A stretch of DNA of 64,000 nucleotides from Deltaproteobacteria bacterium. GTDB lineage: Bacteria; Desulfobacterota; Syntrophorhabdia; Syntrophorhabdales; Syntrophorhabdaceae. Made by a program: the position numbers and the translations under genes. The stretch spans positions 1-64,000 of the forward strand of contig JAKORG010000053.1 in NCBI GenBank assembly GCA_029777945.1. Reading direction: 5' to 3'. Numbering within the stretch: the first letter of the stretch is position 1; each line of letters begins with the position of its first letter. The notes below the pieces were generated by a model. It was not told the DNA's origin. It saw only the letters and a list, made by a program, of their open reading frames with translations, and did no database searches. Positions 42,920 through 52,158 of this stretch are shown one piece after another.

Positions 42920-43837
42920 CTATATAACTCTTTTAAAGTATACAAATCTGTCTTCAATTTTAACAACGCTATCCTTTAATTGGGATAGCTTTATGCCAAA
43001 TCTTTGAAAAAATTCTATCTCTCTAACGAGAGTTTTTGTCTCATATGCCTCAATAACTTTTTCTTCACCGGCATACAATACTACATGGACAATCCTTTCG
43101 GGGTTGTTCTTTTCTGATAAAAAAATAAGGTCCCCTATCTTTATTTCATCTGGTAATATATCTTTTGACACCAACCACTGGTCTTTTGCATCTCTGGGCA
43201 AATCAATATCTACGGTTCTATAAGAAAGATTAACAAGCCCAGAACAATCAACACCTGTAGGTATATTTATTTCAGGCGTATAAATACTTCTACCGCCCCA
43301 TAGATAAGGAGTTCCAACAAACAATCGGGCAGTGTTGATGATCTGTTGTCTTAAATCCCTTTCATGGAACATTTCTTGTTTTAAAAAGGCATCGTCTTTT
43401 TTTATCCATCCAGTCTCTCCTTTGATTAAAAAAACTTTATAGAAGTCCTTTGATTCACATATCTCGTCAGAAATATATAGCCTTGTACCCAAAAGGAGAT
43501 TTAATAAAACTTGCGATTTTTCTGTAGGCTCATTAAAAACCTTAGATATCTTGCTTTTTATTATTAAACTTTTGCCAGTTAAAACCTTTTTTAAAGATAT
43601 AATATTTTCATCTCTAATCCATCCTGGATAACCCTGCCAGGTCTTTTTTTTTCCAAAGGTCTTTTGTTCCTCTGCTTCAATATAACACCAACCCCTTTCT
43701 TTTTTTTTCAAAATCACTTTTTCATTATATAAGACCTGTGTTTCCTGCAGTTCATCGTGGGTGTAGACAAATTCCATCTCTTTCGGTTCTCTTCTTAAGT
43801 TTCCTACAGGAACAGAAACAAGGAAAAAATTAGACAT
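42920..43837 (-). CDS. SH3-domain NlpC/P60 peptidase
   Basis: 305 aa from ATG 43837 (MSNFFLVSVPVGNLRREP); a GTG at 43879 is a less likely alternative start. Two bacterial SH3 domains (to about 160) precede the NlpC/P60 domain with catalytic Cys GVDCSGLVNLSYR, His region RIVHVVLYAG and EAYE. No clear signal peptide, so it probably acts on imported peptides as a gamma-D-glutamyl-L-diamino acid endopeptidase, with the epimerase next door. Confidence 0.85.
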   Translation of the reverse strand: MSNFFLVSVPVGNLRREPKEMEFVYTHDELQETQVLYNEKVILKKKERGWCYIEAEEQKTFGKKKTWQGYPGWIRDENIISLKKVLTGKSLIIKSKISKVFNEPTEKSQVLLNLLLGTRLYISDEICESKDFYKVFLIKGETGWIKKDDAFLKQEMFHERDLRQQIINTARLFVGTPYLWGGRSIYTPEINIPTGVDCSGLVNLSYRTVDIDLPRDAKDQWLVSKDILPDEIKIGDLIFLSEKNNPERIVHVVLYAGEEKVIEAYETKTLVREIEFFQRFGIKLSQLKDSVVKIEDRFVYFKRVI

Positions 43838-43939
43838 AGTTTTATCTTCTTTGTTTTTCAATTTTTCAGATATTATCACGAAATATCATATGAAAAAAAT
43901 CAATTCAAGGAAAATGAACACACTTTTTTGAAAGTATGC

Positions 43940-43945
43940 TATAAT
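43940..43945 (+). promoter_or_regulatory. -10 element of smpB
   Basis: A perfect TATAAT ends 7 bases before the smpB ATG, preceded at 17 bases by a poor -35 (GAACAC-like). If it is used, the transcript begins at or one base before the ATG, and no ribosome site is present, so smpB would be leaderless. Confidence 0.5.
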
Positions 43946-43952
43946 TATAAAC

Positions 43953-44399
43953 ATGAAAACCATATGCACGAATAAAAAGGCATACCACGATTACCATATA
44001 GAAGATAAATATGAGGCCGGGATTGTATTAACAGGAACAGAGGTAAAATCTTTAAGAGACGGTAATGGGAATCTAAAAGATAGTTATGCAAAGATAAAAG
44101 ATGGGGAGCTCTACCTTATAAATGCACATATAAGCCCCTATTCATATGGAAATATATTCAATCATGACCCAAAAAGGGACAGAAAGCTTCTTATGCATAA
44201 AAGGGAGATAAACAGACTTTTGGGTAAAGTAAGTGAAAGGGGGTTTACAATCGTGCCTTTAGCATTATATTTTAATAAGAAAAACAAGGTAAAGGTAGAG
44301 CTTGGTCTTGCAAAAGGCAAAACCCTTTACGATAAAAGGGAAGCTATAAAGAGAAGAGATGAAAAGCGACTCGCTGAGAGGGAAATGCGAATAAGATAA
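43953..44399 (+). CDS. smpB: SsrA-binding protein
   Basis: 148 aa. SmpB motifs: [56 protein letters not shown] and a basic tail ending [16 protein letters not shown] that enters the ribosome A site. It binds the tRNA-like domain of tmRNA during trans-translation. The tmRNA gene follows 15 bases downstream. Confidence 0.97.
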   Translation: MKTICTNKKAYHDYHIEDKYEAGIVLTGTEVKSLRDGNGNLKDSYAKIKDGELYLINAHISPYSYGNIFNHDPKRDRKLLMHKREINRLLGKVSERGFTIVPLALYFNKKNKVKVELGLAKGKTLYDKREAIKRRDEKRLAEREMRIR

Positions 44400-44414
44400 A
44401 AAAGGATTTTTTAT

Positions 44415-44766
44415 GGGGGCGATAGGTTTCGACAGGGAAGTGTGGGTCAGAGAGGCATGCCGGGGAACTGCCAACCCGAAAAAAGGCAGACCTAAATATA
44501 ACTGCAGACTCTCACGAGTACGCATTAGCCGCATAAGACGGCTACATCATCTAAACTTTCTGCCTGCTTTAAGTTTAGAATGGTGTGATTCAAGCAGGAT
44601 AGCCTTTCTTGACACCTATAGAGAAAGGCGAAATTTTATAGGTTTGGATGTAAGAAAACCTGTCAGTGGGTGCTCTTTCATCCGAGATAAAAACACTGAC
44701 TAAGCATGTAGTCTCTTTGCATCTCAGCTTTCTTGGACGCGGGTTCGATTCCCGCCGCCTCCACCA
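44415..44766 (+). ncRNA. ssrA: Transfer-messenger RNA (tmRNA)
   Basis: About 352 nt, from GGGGGCGATAGGTTTCGACA to the tRNA-like 3' end GGTTCGATTCCCGCCGCCT with encoded CCA (44764-44766). The 5' GGGGGC pairs with the 3' GCCTCC-side acceptor. The tag frame starts at 44504 and reads ADSHEYALAA followed by TAA (44534-44536), a normal proteolysis tag. Pseudoknot-like stems follow. ORFs called across it are not genes. The 3' end is a common integration site, and accessory DNA follows. Confidence 0.97.
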
Positions 44767-44908
44767 TCTAACTTATTGAAATCATTAGAGGTAGCTTCCA
44801 GAAACCCCCCAAAAAAACTGTCCCCAAACTGTCCCCAGACGAGAATTTACTGTCCTGGACTGGATTTGCATGGAATATGAATGATAACACTTAATAATTA
44901 TTAGGGAT
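44767..44908. other. tmRNA-flanking sequence, possible island junction
   Basis: Contains a short direct repeat AACTGTCCCCA / AACTGTCCCCAG, a type of sequence often seen beside integrase att sites. No integrase gene and no second copy of the tmRNA 3' end were found in the window. Confidence 0.35.
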
Positions 44909-45280
44909 TTATTTGGCACACCTCTTATTACTGTTACCGATATTTTTTTGTGCTAAAAAAAACCAGAAAGACCTCATAAAGATAGAAAGTCGGGAGAGAT
45001 TTTCCTGATAAAGAGTTAGCCTTGTGTTATTGAACCCGGAGAGTGGTTTCCCGCTTGCCGCCTGATTCCAGGCGTCTTTGGTTGCCTGATTTTCTGCCTG
45101 CCAGGCCATTACCGCTATGGTAAAATAGTCCCTGATCTGAAGCTGATTATCAGTCCTGGGGTTTACAGAGATGGCATACTGCCTGCTGTATTTGATCCAC
45201 TTCCATTTGGCATAGACTATCGTATCTACAAAGGCGCCGCTGGCGTCAATGGACATCAAAGGCCTGGTTACTTTTGCCAT
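44909..45280 (-). CDS. Hypothetical phage- or island-type protein
   Basis: 123 aa. Sequence MAKVTRPLMSIDASGAFVDT, WKWIKYSRQYAISVNPRTDN and WQAENQATKDAWNQAASGKP resembles short structural-type proteins of prophages and islands, rich in Trp, Asn and Gln. No family call. Preceded by GAGGTGAGAAGAC-like ribosome site. The DNA around it is unlike the core genes and starts the accessory region. Confidence 0.55.
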   Translation of the reverse strand: MAKVTRPLMSIDASGAFVDTIVYAKWKWIKYSRQYAISVNPRTDNQLQIRDYFTIAVMAWQAENQATKDAWNQAASGKPLSGFNNTRLTLYQENLSRLSIFMRSFWFFLAQKNIGNSNKRCAK

Positions 45281-45507
45281 AGTCTTCTCACCTCATCAAA
45301 AAGGTTATGATTGCATTCTTCACCGGGGCAAAGACTGATTGCTCCTCTACTAATAGCGAGATTTAAGGATATGCTACTCAAGTTGTAGAAATAGGCTTGA
45401 ATAATTTTGATTATTTCTGTTGAAAAACGCACTTTGATGTTGTATATTGTATTTAATTTAAGTCTTTTGCTTTCTTATGAGGTGGAAGAATTAGAGGAGA
45501 ACTTAAG

Positions 45508-45714
45508 ATGGATAAAGAGGTTTTGACTGTCAAGCAGGTTGCCGAGTTCTTCCAGATGGATGAGAGGACTATTTATAAACTGGCAAAGCAGGGAGATATC
45601 CCATCCTTCAAGGTGTCCAATCAGTGGCGTTTTTTAAAAAAGGATATAGAAAGCTGGGTTGAAAAGAAAAAAAGCGAGGTTATGGGAAAAGCAGAAAAAC
45701 CCCTTAGGGAGTAG
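45508..45714 (+). CDS. Excisionase-type helix-turn-helix DNA-binding protein
   Basis: 68 aa. The HTH_17 pattern is plain: LTVKQVAEFFQMDERTIYKL, QGDIPSFKVSNQWRFLKKDI, ESWVE. Nine bases upstream of the methyltransferase and with GGAGAA before its ATG. It may regulate the RM genes (a control-protein role) or be a leftover excisionase of the island. Confidence 0.82.
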   Translation: MDKEVLTVKQVAEFFQMDERTIYKLAKQGDIPSFKVSNQWRFLKKDIESWVEKKKSEVMGKAEKPLRE

Positions 45715-45723
45715 AATTGAAAA

Positions 45724-47334
45724 ATGACAAAGAAGCAACTTACATTCTTTAAAGAAGAAGATAAAAAATTGATTAATTTAAAAGAAGCAAGTATCTGGGC
45801 TTCCCAATATCTAAATCGTAAAATTACCATCTCAAATATATCATATCTAATTCAGTATGGGAGAATAAAAAAATACGGAAATGATGGAAATCCTCTTATA
45901 AATATAGAAGAATTAAGAGATTATTATGATTCTTTTTCCAAGGAAAAAAAATGGCGAAATATGTTAGGGGAGGATGTTAATTGGCATCTTTCTTTTTCTC
46001 AATATAGAGAAGCAGAAAGAACAAAACATGTTCATAGATTGCATCCTTACAAAGGTAAATTTATCCCTCAATTGGTAGAATATTTTCTTGATTCTCACAC
46101 GGATGAGTTTAAAAAAGAGGTATATTTTTATAAAGACGATATAGTATTGGACCCATTTTGTGGAAGCGGAACAACATTGGTTCAGGCAAACGAATTAGGA
46201 ATGCACGCCATTGGGATAGATATTTCTCCTTTCAATGTTTTGATTTCCAATGTAAAAGTTGAAAAGCATAATTTAATTTTAATTGGAGATACGATTCGTA
46301 AATTGAATTCAAAACTAAAAGAATTGCAGAAGACCAAAAATAATATAACTTTTGAAGAACATGTATTGTCAGAACTTTCAAAATTTAATAATAAGTATTT
46401 TCCCTCGCCGGAATATAAAAGGAAAGTTGCTAATGGGACAGTAAATGAAAACGAATACGCAAAAGAGAAAGAAAAAGAATTTCTTACTATTTATGATGGG
46501 TTGATACAGAAGTATCAAATTAAAATAAGACAGGATAAAAGTGAAACCTTTTTAGATAAGTGGTTTTTAGACCCTGTGAGAGAAGAAATAGATTTTTTGT
46601 CAGAAGAAATAAAAAAAATAAATAACATAGATGTAAAAAATGTTTTAACCATCATTTTAAGCAGAACTGCCCGTTCATGCAGAGCAACAACCCATGCTGA
46701 TCTGGCAACTTTAAAAGAACCTGTTACTACTACCTACTACTGCAAAAAGCATGGAAAAATTTGTAAGCCAATATTTTCTATAAAAAAATGGTGGAAATTT
46801 TATACAATAGATACGCTAAATCGTCTTAAAGAATTTGATAAATTAAGAACAGATACAATTCAGCTGTGTTTAACTGGAGATAGTAGAACAATAAATATTT
46901 ATGAGGAAATTAAAAAGAAAAACACAGAGTTTGCAGAAATGTTACTAAGACAAAAGATAAGAGGAATATTTTCTAGTCCGCCTTATGTTGGGCTTATTGA
47001 TTATCACGAACAACATGCCTATGCATATGAGATATTTGGATTTGAACGAAATGACGGATTAGAGATAGGGTCTTTATCAAATGGTCAAGGAGAAGAGCAA
47101 AGAAATTCTTACATTAAAGGTATAGCTGAAGTGCTTATAAATTGCAAAAAGTATCTTCAAGACGACTATGATGTATTTTTAGTGGCTAATGATAAATTTA
47201 ACCTTTATCCAAAGATTGCAGAATTAGCTGGAATGAAAATTGTTAATGAGTTTAAACGTCCTGTTTTATGCCGAGTAGAAAAAGACAGGGAAACACCTTA
47301 TTCTGAATCAATATTTCACTTAAAGGAAAAGTGA
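45724..47334 (+). CDS. Type II DNA methyltransferase of a TdeIII-like RM system
   Basis: 536 aa. SAM-binding motif I DPFCGSGTTLVQANELGMHA at about 142-161 and catalytic motif IV SSPPYVGLIDYH at about 418-429, separated by some 260 residues that hold the target-recognition region. The SPPY form indicates N4-methylcytosine or N6-adenine chemistry. The N-terminal 60 residues look like a helix-turn-helix DNA-binding segment. ATG at 45724; the endonuclease follows 3 bases after its stop. Confidence 0.88.
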   Translation: MTKKQLTFFKEEDKKLINLKEASIWASQYLNRKITISNISYLIQYGRIKKYGNDGNPLINIEELRDYYDSFSKEKKWRNMLGEDVNWHLSFSQYREAERTKHVHRLHPYKGKFIPQLVEYFLDSHTDEFKKEVYFYKDDIVLDPFCGSGTTLVQANELGMHAIGIDISPFNVLISNVKVEKHNLILIGDTIRKLNSKLKELQKTKNNITFEEHVLSELSKFNNKYFPSPEYKRKVANGTVNENEYAKEKEKEFLTIYDGLIQKYQIKIRQDKSETFLDKWFLDPVREEIDFLSEEIKKINNIDVKNVLTIILSRTARSCRATTHADLATLKEPVTTTYYCKKHGKICKPIFSIKKWWKFYTIDTLNRLKEFDKLRTDTIQLCLTGDSRTINIYEEIKKKNTEFAEMLLRQKIRGIFSSPPYVGLIDYHEQHAYAYEIFGFERNDGLEIGSLSNGQGEEQRNSYIKGIAEVLINCKKYLQDDYDVFLVANDKFNLYPKIAELAGMKIVNEFKRPVLCRVEKDRETPYSESIFHLKEK

Positions 47335-47337
47335 AAA

Positions 47338-48111
47338 ATGGCTCTTACAAAAGAACAAATAAAGAAAGTTGAAAACACTATTAGAGAAAGTCTAAGAAAT
47401 AAATTTCTAACATATAAACCAGAAACAAGTAATATGCCATTTCATTATCGCCTACTTGGTCGGGATAGAATGGCATTATTTTCTTTTATCCATTCTTTGA
47501 ATACCACTTTTGGCACTTCTATTTTTGAACCCGTAGCTGAAACATTGGCAAGTTTGAAATTTGCCCTGGCACAAAAACAATTTGTGGTAGGTGATACAAT
47601 AACTGAACAAGCACAGCTTGAAATTCAGCATATTATGAATGAACTCACGATAGGAAAAAATCCAAATAAAGTAGAAGAAATTGAAAGAATAAGAAAAGTT
47701 GCTACTTCTGGCAAGATGAATAAGCTAAAGACTGTAAAAGTGGATTTATGCGTCAAAAGTAATGATGGGGCTGTTCATTTATTTGATTTAAAAACAGCCA
47801 AGCCAAATATCAGCAATTTCAAAGATTTTAAGAGGACATTATTGGAATGGATAGCAATCTATTTGTCAAAATATCCAGATGCAAATGTAAAGTCTTATAT
47901 TGCCATCCCTTACAATCCTTATGAACCTAAACCCTATGAAAGATGGACGCTAAAAGGGATGCTGGATTTAGATAATGAATTAAAGGTTGCAGAGGAATTT
48001 TGGGACTTTCTGGGAGGAAAAGGATCTTATTTAGAACTGCTGGATTGTTTTGAAAGAGTAGGGATAGAGTTGTGGCCAGAAATAGATAAATGTTTTTCAA
48101 AATTCAAATAA
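47338..48111 (+). CDS. TdeIII-family type II restriction endonuclease
   Basis: 257 aa. Family pattern: PFHYRLLGRDRMALFSFIHS, NTTFGTSIFEPVAETLASLK, and the PD-(D/E)xK-type site VKVDLCVKSNDG with HLFDLKTAKPN. TdeIII cuts GGNCC as far as I recall; specificity may differ here. The close partner of the preceding methyltransferase. The ORF is intact. Confidence 0.85.
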   Translation: MALTKEQIKKVENTIRESLRNKFLTYKPETSNMPFHYRLLGRDRMALFSFIHSLNTTFGTSIFEPVAETLASLKFALAQKQFVVGDTITEQAQLEIQHIMNELTIGKNPNKVEEIERIRKVATSGKMNKLKTVKVDLCVKSNDGAVHLFDLKTAKPNISNFKDFKRTLLEWIAIYLSKYPDANVKSYIAIPYNPYEPKPYERWTLKGMLDLDNELKVAEEFWDFLGGKGSYLELLDCFERVGIELWPEIDKCFSKFK

Positions 48112-48200
48112 AAAAACAATTTGCAAATGATGGTAGGTGACCACTGACCCCTGATGCCAATAATAGACACGAAACTTTACTCATGCTGCCTGCCTCACTT

Positions 48201-48272
48201 GTTGGTCTGTTCGGTCTGTTCCGTCTATCTGGTCTATTTCGTTTATCTCGTTTATCTTGTTTATTCTGTTGG
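48201..48272 (+). repeat. Degenerate 9-bp tandem repeat
   Basis: Seven or eight units of a 9-mer with pattern T-Y-Y-S-G-T-Y-T-R, for example TTCGGTCTG, TTCCGTCTA, TCTGGTCTA, TCTCGTTTA. The encoded Val-Tyr-Leu repeat (ORF 48154-48399) is a by-product, not a protein. Confidence 0.7.
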
Positions 48273-48308
48273 TAATGTCTTTGATTGCTCCACCCCTTGT
48301 TTATTCAA

Positions 48309-48612
48309 AGGGACGTCCTTCAATTATTCAATAACTCCTCCATTATCTGCAATCCCGTCTCTTCCACTATCTTCTTCCCCCTCGTTACCGCATAACTGAT
48401 GGCAGAGGGCGTCATGCCGACAAGTTCATGCCACAGGGTCGATATTATAAAGGGCTACGACTCTCTGTAATCCATGAAGACATTCCTTCTCTCTATTTCT
48501 CGAATCATAATGTGATGCAGGAATATCGAGTCTGGCCTGTCTTGGCATGATAGTTATGATAACAAGGGTGGTATTTTTGTGTCAATTGAAATATTGAAGG
48601 ACGTACCCCCTT
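48309..48612 (-). mobile_element. Internally deleted (MITE-like) copy of a REP-associated transposase element
   Basis: The left 115 bases (GGGACGTCCTTCAATTATTC onwards, with the 3' end of the transposase gene) match 52167-52281, and the right 125 bases (ending TATTGAAGGACGTACCCC, with its 5' end) match 53089-53222 nearly base for base. The central 800 bp are missing. Same orientation as the long copy. It can move only in trans, if at all. Confidence 0.78.
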
Positions 48613-48749
48613 GTCCTCTGTTTGATTAAACGTAAAAAGCGACCGTGAAGACACAAAAAGACGACAAGCTGGAATTATGCGAATGTCTGATTGACAAATA
48701 TATTGTCAAATAATATGATAGGATTATGGATGCAGGCGAGGAAGGTCCC

Positions 48750-50033
48750 ATGGATATAAATCACAAAAATCTTACTGCCAGAATTTGTCCCCCCTTAATA
48801 TTTTTTCTTTTAACCCTTCTGTTGATTATGCCTCCAATATCAATTGGCCTTGATTGCAATAATCCACCAAGAGGCTTCGGTGGGAGTTGGGCACGCGCCT
48901 ATAAACAATGGTGCGAGAGCTGCGGTGGAACCTACTCGTCACGGGGACCAAGCTGCACTCCCGGACCCAAATGGGGAGGTGTCCAGCGAGGTACAGGTGT
49001 TCCAAGCTATGATTATGAAGCCGAGCGTCAGCGCCAAATCGAAGAGGAAAGACGATGCCTCGAAGCCGAAAGGCAGCGACAACAGGAGTTGGAGGAACAG
49101 AGAAGGAGAGAGGAAGAGGCAGCTAAGCTCAGACAGGAACAGTTTGAACGAAACAAGCAGGAGGCCCTAAGGAGCATGAAGGACATCGCGGAGGGCGAGT
49201 TGGGGCTTAAGGGTGCCGAAGCCGGAGCCCTGGGCCTGAAGGACATCGGTGACACGGGCACGGGCAGCCTCGGATTGAAGGATATAACAACCTCCGCAAG
49301 GGCGGATCATCCGCAAAAGGCCGAATGCGAGTGGGGAAATCTGGGTGCGTCCGTGGTCGATATCAGGTGCCTTGGTCTTGACCCTGACAAACCTATCTCC
49401 GTGGATCCCAATATTACAAAAGGAAAGGAACGGGTCTTCCCGGCACAGATCGATCCGAAGACCTTTGAAAATGCCAACTACAACAAGGGGTTCGAGACTC
49501 TTATGAGTTTTGACGCCGCCTCTGCCGCCATAGCCGTTGAGTACTTCAAAAAGGCACAGAAAGAACGCCCGAAAGACCCGCTGGTCAGGAACGGTCTGCT
49601 TCTGGCGCAGGACATCTACAAGGCCAGGCTGAAAAAGGAACAGGAAAAGAACGACCAAGCCCGCGCCACATACTTTACTTTACAGAGCTATGCCGCCATG
49701 ATGATGGGCGATATGGAAAAGGCAAAAGATTATATTACAGAGGCACGGAAACTCGATCCGGAAAACAATAATACCAAGTTCGTGGAGTCCCTTGCTAAAA
49801 TGGATTTGGCATTGAAGGGTACCTACCCTGCGCGGAGAGATGCATACAGGCTGGTTGCTAACAGCCTTGTATCTATAAACAGATACGGTGATCTTGCCGT
49901 AGCGGAAGTCATGCTTGAATCAGCGCGAGGGTTGCAGCCGGAGGACAAGTTTATCGACATGTTCCTTCAGGAGTTGCGAAATTATAGGGCCGGTCTTGTC
50001 CCGGCAACTACAAAAAACAAAAAAACACCTTAA
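48750..50033 (+). CDS. Secreted coiled-coil / TPR-type protein
   Basis: 427 aa from ATG 48750 (GAGGAAGG upstream; ATG 48726 is possible). Signal peptide residues 9-35. The mature N-terminus has LDCNNPPRGFG and WCESCGG, so disulfides are likely. Residues 70-125 are an Arg/Glu-rich coiled coil (EERRCLEAERQRQQELEEQ). Then three copies of a short repeat, GELGLKG, GALGLKD, GSLGLKD, followed by tetratricopeptide-like helices (ASAAIAVEYFKKAQKERPKD). Function unknown. Higher GC than the core genes. Located between two copies of one mobile element. Confidence 0.78.
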   Translation: MDINHKNLTARICPPLIFFLLTLLLIMPPISIGLDCNNPPRGFGGSWARAYKQWCESCGGTYSSRGPSCTPGPKWGGVQRGTGVPSYDYEAERQRQIEEERRCLEAERQRQQELEEQRRREEEAAKLRQEQFERNKQEALRSMKDIAEGELGLKGAEAGALGLKDIGDTGTGSLGLKDITTSARADHPQKAECEWGNLGASVVDIRCLGLDPDKPISVDPNITKGKERVFPAQIDPKTFENANYNKGFETLMSFDAASAAIAVEYFKKAQKERPKDPLVRNGLLLAQDIYKARLKKEQEKNDQARATYFTLQSYAAMMMGDMEKAKDYITEARKLDPENNNTKFVESLAKMDLALKGTYPARRDAYRLVANSLVSINRYGDLAVAEVMLESARGLQPEDKFIDMFLQELRNYRAGLVPATTKNKKTP

Positions 50034-50057
50034 GGATTTTACGTGAACGAGAAGATT

Positions 50058-51599
50058 ATGAAGAAGATGCCTCTTACCGGCTTATTAATCTTTATTCTGA
50101 TAGTCGCAACAGCAGCTCCGGTGTTTACCGGAGAAATACATGACGCGATACTGGCAAAAGATGTTACCAAAGTCAGGCAACTATTGGACCAAGGCGTAAA
50201 CGTCAATGTCCTTGGCGAGTACAAGCGGACTCCGCTGCATTTTGCTGCCGCGTGGGGCAATATTGATTTGGTGAGACTGCTTATTGATAGGGGCGCAAAC
50301 ATAGACGCCCGTGATCACTTCAAGTACACACCGCTACATATGGCAGCTGAATCCGGCACCGCGGATATAGTTAAACTGCTGATTGAAAAAGGAGGGGCAG
50401 ATGTGAATGCCCTGACCGAATATAAACAAACCCCGTTGCACAGAGCAGCCGGTCAAGGCATGGCCGATGCAGCTGCGCTGCTCATACAGAAAGGCGCCAA
50501 CGTAAGTGCCCGGGACATGACTCAGAATACTCCGTTGCATGTAGCAGCCGAGTATGGGGACAAAGGTGCGGCAGGAAGAGGTAATAACGAGGAACTGATA
50601 AAGTTGCTAATTGAAAATGGAGCTGATATTAATGCCCGTAACAACACTGGAGATACCCCGCTACACAGCTTCGCCGTAGGATACAGTTCTACCAACAAGT
50701 TGGCGGCATTGCTTATTAATAAGAGGGCCGATGTAAATATCCGGAATAATAACGGGGATACACCAGCTATGATTGCGGAAAAAAGGGGGAAACCCGAGCG
50801 AGTTGCCATATTGCGCAAGACCGGCGGCGCTTCCGTGCGCCAGGACTTCGATGCCAAGCTTCAAAAGGTCGCAAAGGCAGGGGCTGTCTATCAAGACGAC
50901 GTAGAGGTTATAGTGAAGCTCGCTCGCTCCCTTACCCCTCCACCGGTTGTACCTCGGGAAGTTCTGACAGAGATGACAAACGGCAAGGCAGCATTCAAAC
51001 TTGCGAGGCAACCAAAGGACTACAAAGAAGCAGAAGAGCATTTCAAAAAGGCTTCGATATTGGCCCCATGGCTTCCGGAACCGTACTTTAATCTATCTGT
51101 TGCGCAAGAGAAACAATTCAAATGGGATGAGGCAAAGAGCAGCCTCGAAAAGTATCTCATTGCCGCCCCTGATGTGAAAGATGCCCAGGCAGTGAGACAG
51201 AAGGTTGCGGAACTAAACCTGCAGAAGAGACGCTGGGATGACTTCGAGCAGGAGGTAAACATAGGTGTCATCCTTTACAGGAAAGGGCCGGGCGAATATA
51301 ACGAGGCTATTCAGCATTGGAAGAAGGCCGTTGAGCTGTTCCCGGAGCACCCTCGAATTGACCAGGTGTACTACAATATTGGCGAAGCGTACATGAACCA
51401 GTCCAACCTGGATGATGCGCTTAAATACATGCAGAAATCTCTGGAAGTGAACCCGAATACCGATATCGCTGCCAGATATAATAATATGGGCATAGTACTG
51501 GAAAGACGAGGAGATCGGCCAAAGGCATGCACATACTATAAGAAAGGTTGCACCCTGGGATCCAATGTAAGCTGCGGCAACCTGTCGAAGTGCCCGTAG
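50058..51599 (+). CDS. Secreted ankyrin-repeat and TPR protein
   Basis: 513 aa from ATG 50058 (GAGAAG upstream). Signal peptide residues 1-24. About six ankyrin repeats, residues 28-250: each shows the TPLHxAAxxG core, for example TPLHFAAAWGNIDLVRLLID and TPLHMAAESGTADIVKLLIE. C-terminal TPR units (about 300-500): AEEHFKKASILAPWLPEPYF, AIQHWKKAVELFPEHP, ALKYMQKSLEVNPNT. The end has C-x-Y/S cysteines (CTYYKKGCTLGSNVSCGN), like Sel1-type repeats. A protein-protein interaction scaffold in the periplasm or outside the cell. Confidence 0.85.
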   Translation: MKKMPLTGLLIFILIVATAAPVFTGEIHDAILAKDVTKVRQLLDQGVNVNVLGEYKRTPLHFAAAWGNIDLVRLLIDRGANIDARDHFKYTPLHMAAESGTADIVKLLIEKGGADVNALTEYKQTPLHRAAGQGMADAAALLIQKGANVSARDMTQNTPLHVAAEYGDKGAAGRGNNEELIKLLIENGADINARNNTGDTPLHSFAVGYSSTNKLAALLINKRADVNIRNNNGDTPAMIAEKRGKPERVAILRKTGGASVRQDFDAKLQKVAKAGAVYQDDVEVIVKLARSLTPPPVVPREVLTEMTNGKAAFKLARQPKDYKEAEEHFKKASILAPWLPEPYFNLSVAQEKQFKWDEAKSSLEKYLIAAPDVKDAQAVRQKVAELNLQKRRWDDFEQEVNIGVILYRKGPGEYNEAIQHWKKAVELFPEHPRIDQVYYNIGEAYMNQSNLDDALKYMQKSLEVNPNTDIAARYNNMGIVLERRGDRPKACTYYKKGCTLGSNVSCGNLSKCP

Positions 51600-51645
51600 G
51601 CTACCTGTGTTTTTATGATCTATGACAATAAATGAGGAGGATAAT

Positions 51646-52041
51646 ATGAGAAACGGGATCTCTTGGAAGGTACCTTTGTTGACGGCAATGTTTTTGCTCA
51701 TTTCGATTCCAATGTTTATGGTGCAGTCTGTCCGGGCGCAGAACGATATTGACGTAAGCGGTATCTGGCGGTTTAAAGGACAAAATAAATTCCATATAGA
51801 ATTCATTAAAAAGGGGGCGCAGCTCATAGCGACCTTCGTTTACGACGACGAAGCACTGAAACGGGACTACGGAGAGCGCCTTCCGTTCTTCACCGCAACT
51901 CTCAATGGAAATAAATTTAATGGACGGATGGACTACTATCAGAGCAAAGGAGCCATTGTAACGGGGCGAATTAAAGACAGTAAAACCATCGAATTCATCG
52001 ACGGATCAAGATCAGGAGAGAATGTGTTGTATCGAGAGTAG
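51646..52041 (+). CDS. Hypothetical secreted protein
   Basis: 131 aa from ATG 51646 (GAGGAGGATAAT upstream). Signal peptide residues 8-31 (cleavage near VRAQ). The mature part, DIDVSGIWRFKGQNKFHIEF ... LNGNKFNGRMDYYQ ... IEFIDGSRSG, looks like a small lipocalin- or avidin-type beta barrel. Third member of the cargo between the mobile-element copies. Confidence 0.7.
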   Translation: MRNGISWKVPLLTAMFLLISIPMFMVQSVRAQNDIDVSGIWRFKGQNKFHIEFIKKGAQLIATFVYDDEALKRDYGERLPFFTATLNGNKFNGRMDYYQSKGAIVTGRIKDSKTIEFIDGSRSGENVLYRE

Positions 52042-52158
52042 GGGAAGTGCGGGAATGAACTCATTGGCAGTTACGAAGCCATATACATTCAGCAACCGCA
52101 AAAAACAAAAGATGCCTTAAAAATTTTAGTCGATGGAGTGAATCAAGACTTTTGGATG

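Noticed and set aside
44413-44703. 96-aa ORF on the plus strand
   Set aside because: It lies wholly inside the tmRNA gene.
48201-48272. Possible CRISPR array from the 9-bp repeats
   Set aside because: Units are contiguous with no spacers, and no cas genes are present anywhere in the window.
48154-48399. 81-aa ORF with Val-Tyr repeats
   Set aside because: Product of the 9-bp tandem repeat and the RAYT-derived end, not a protein gene.
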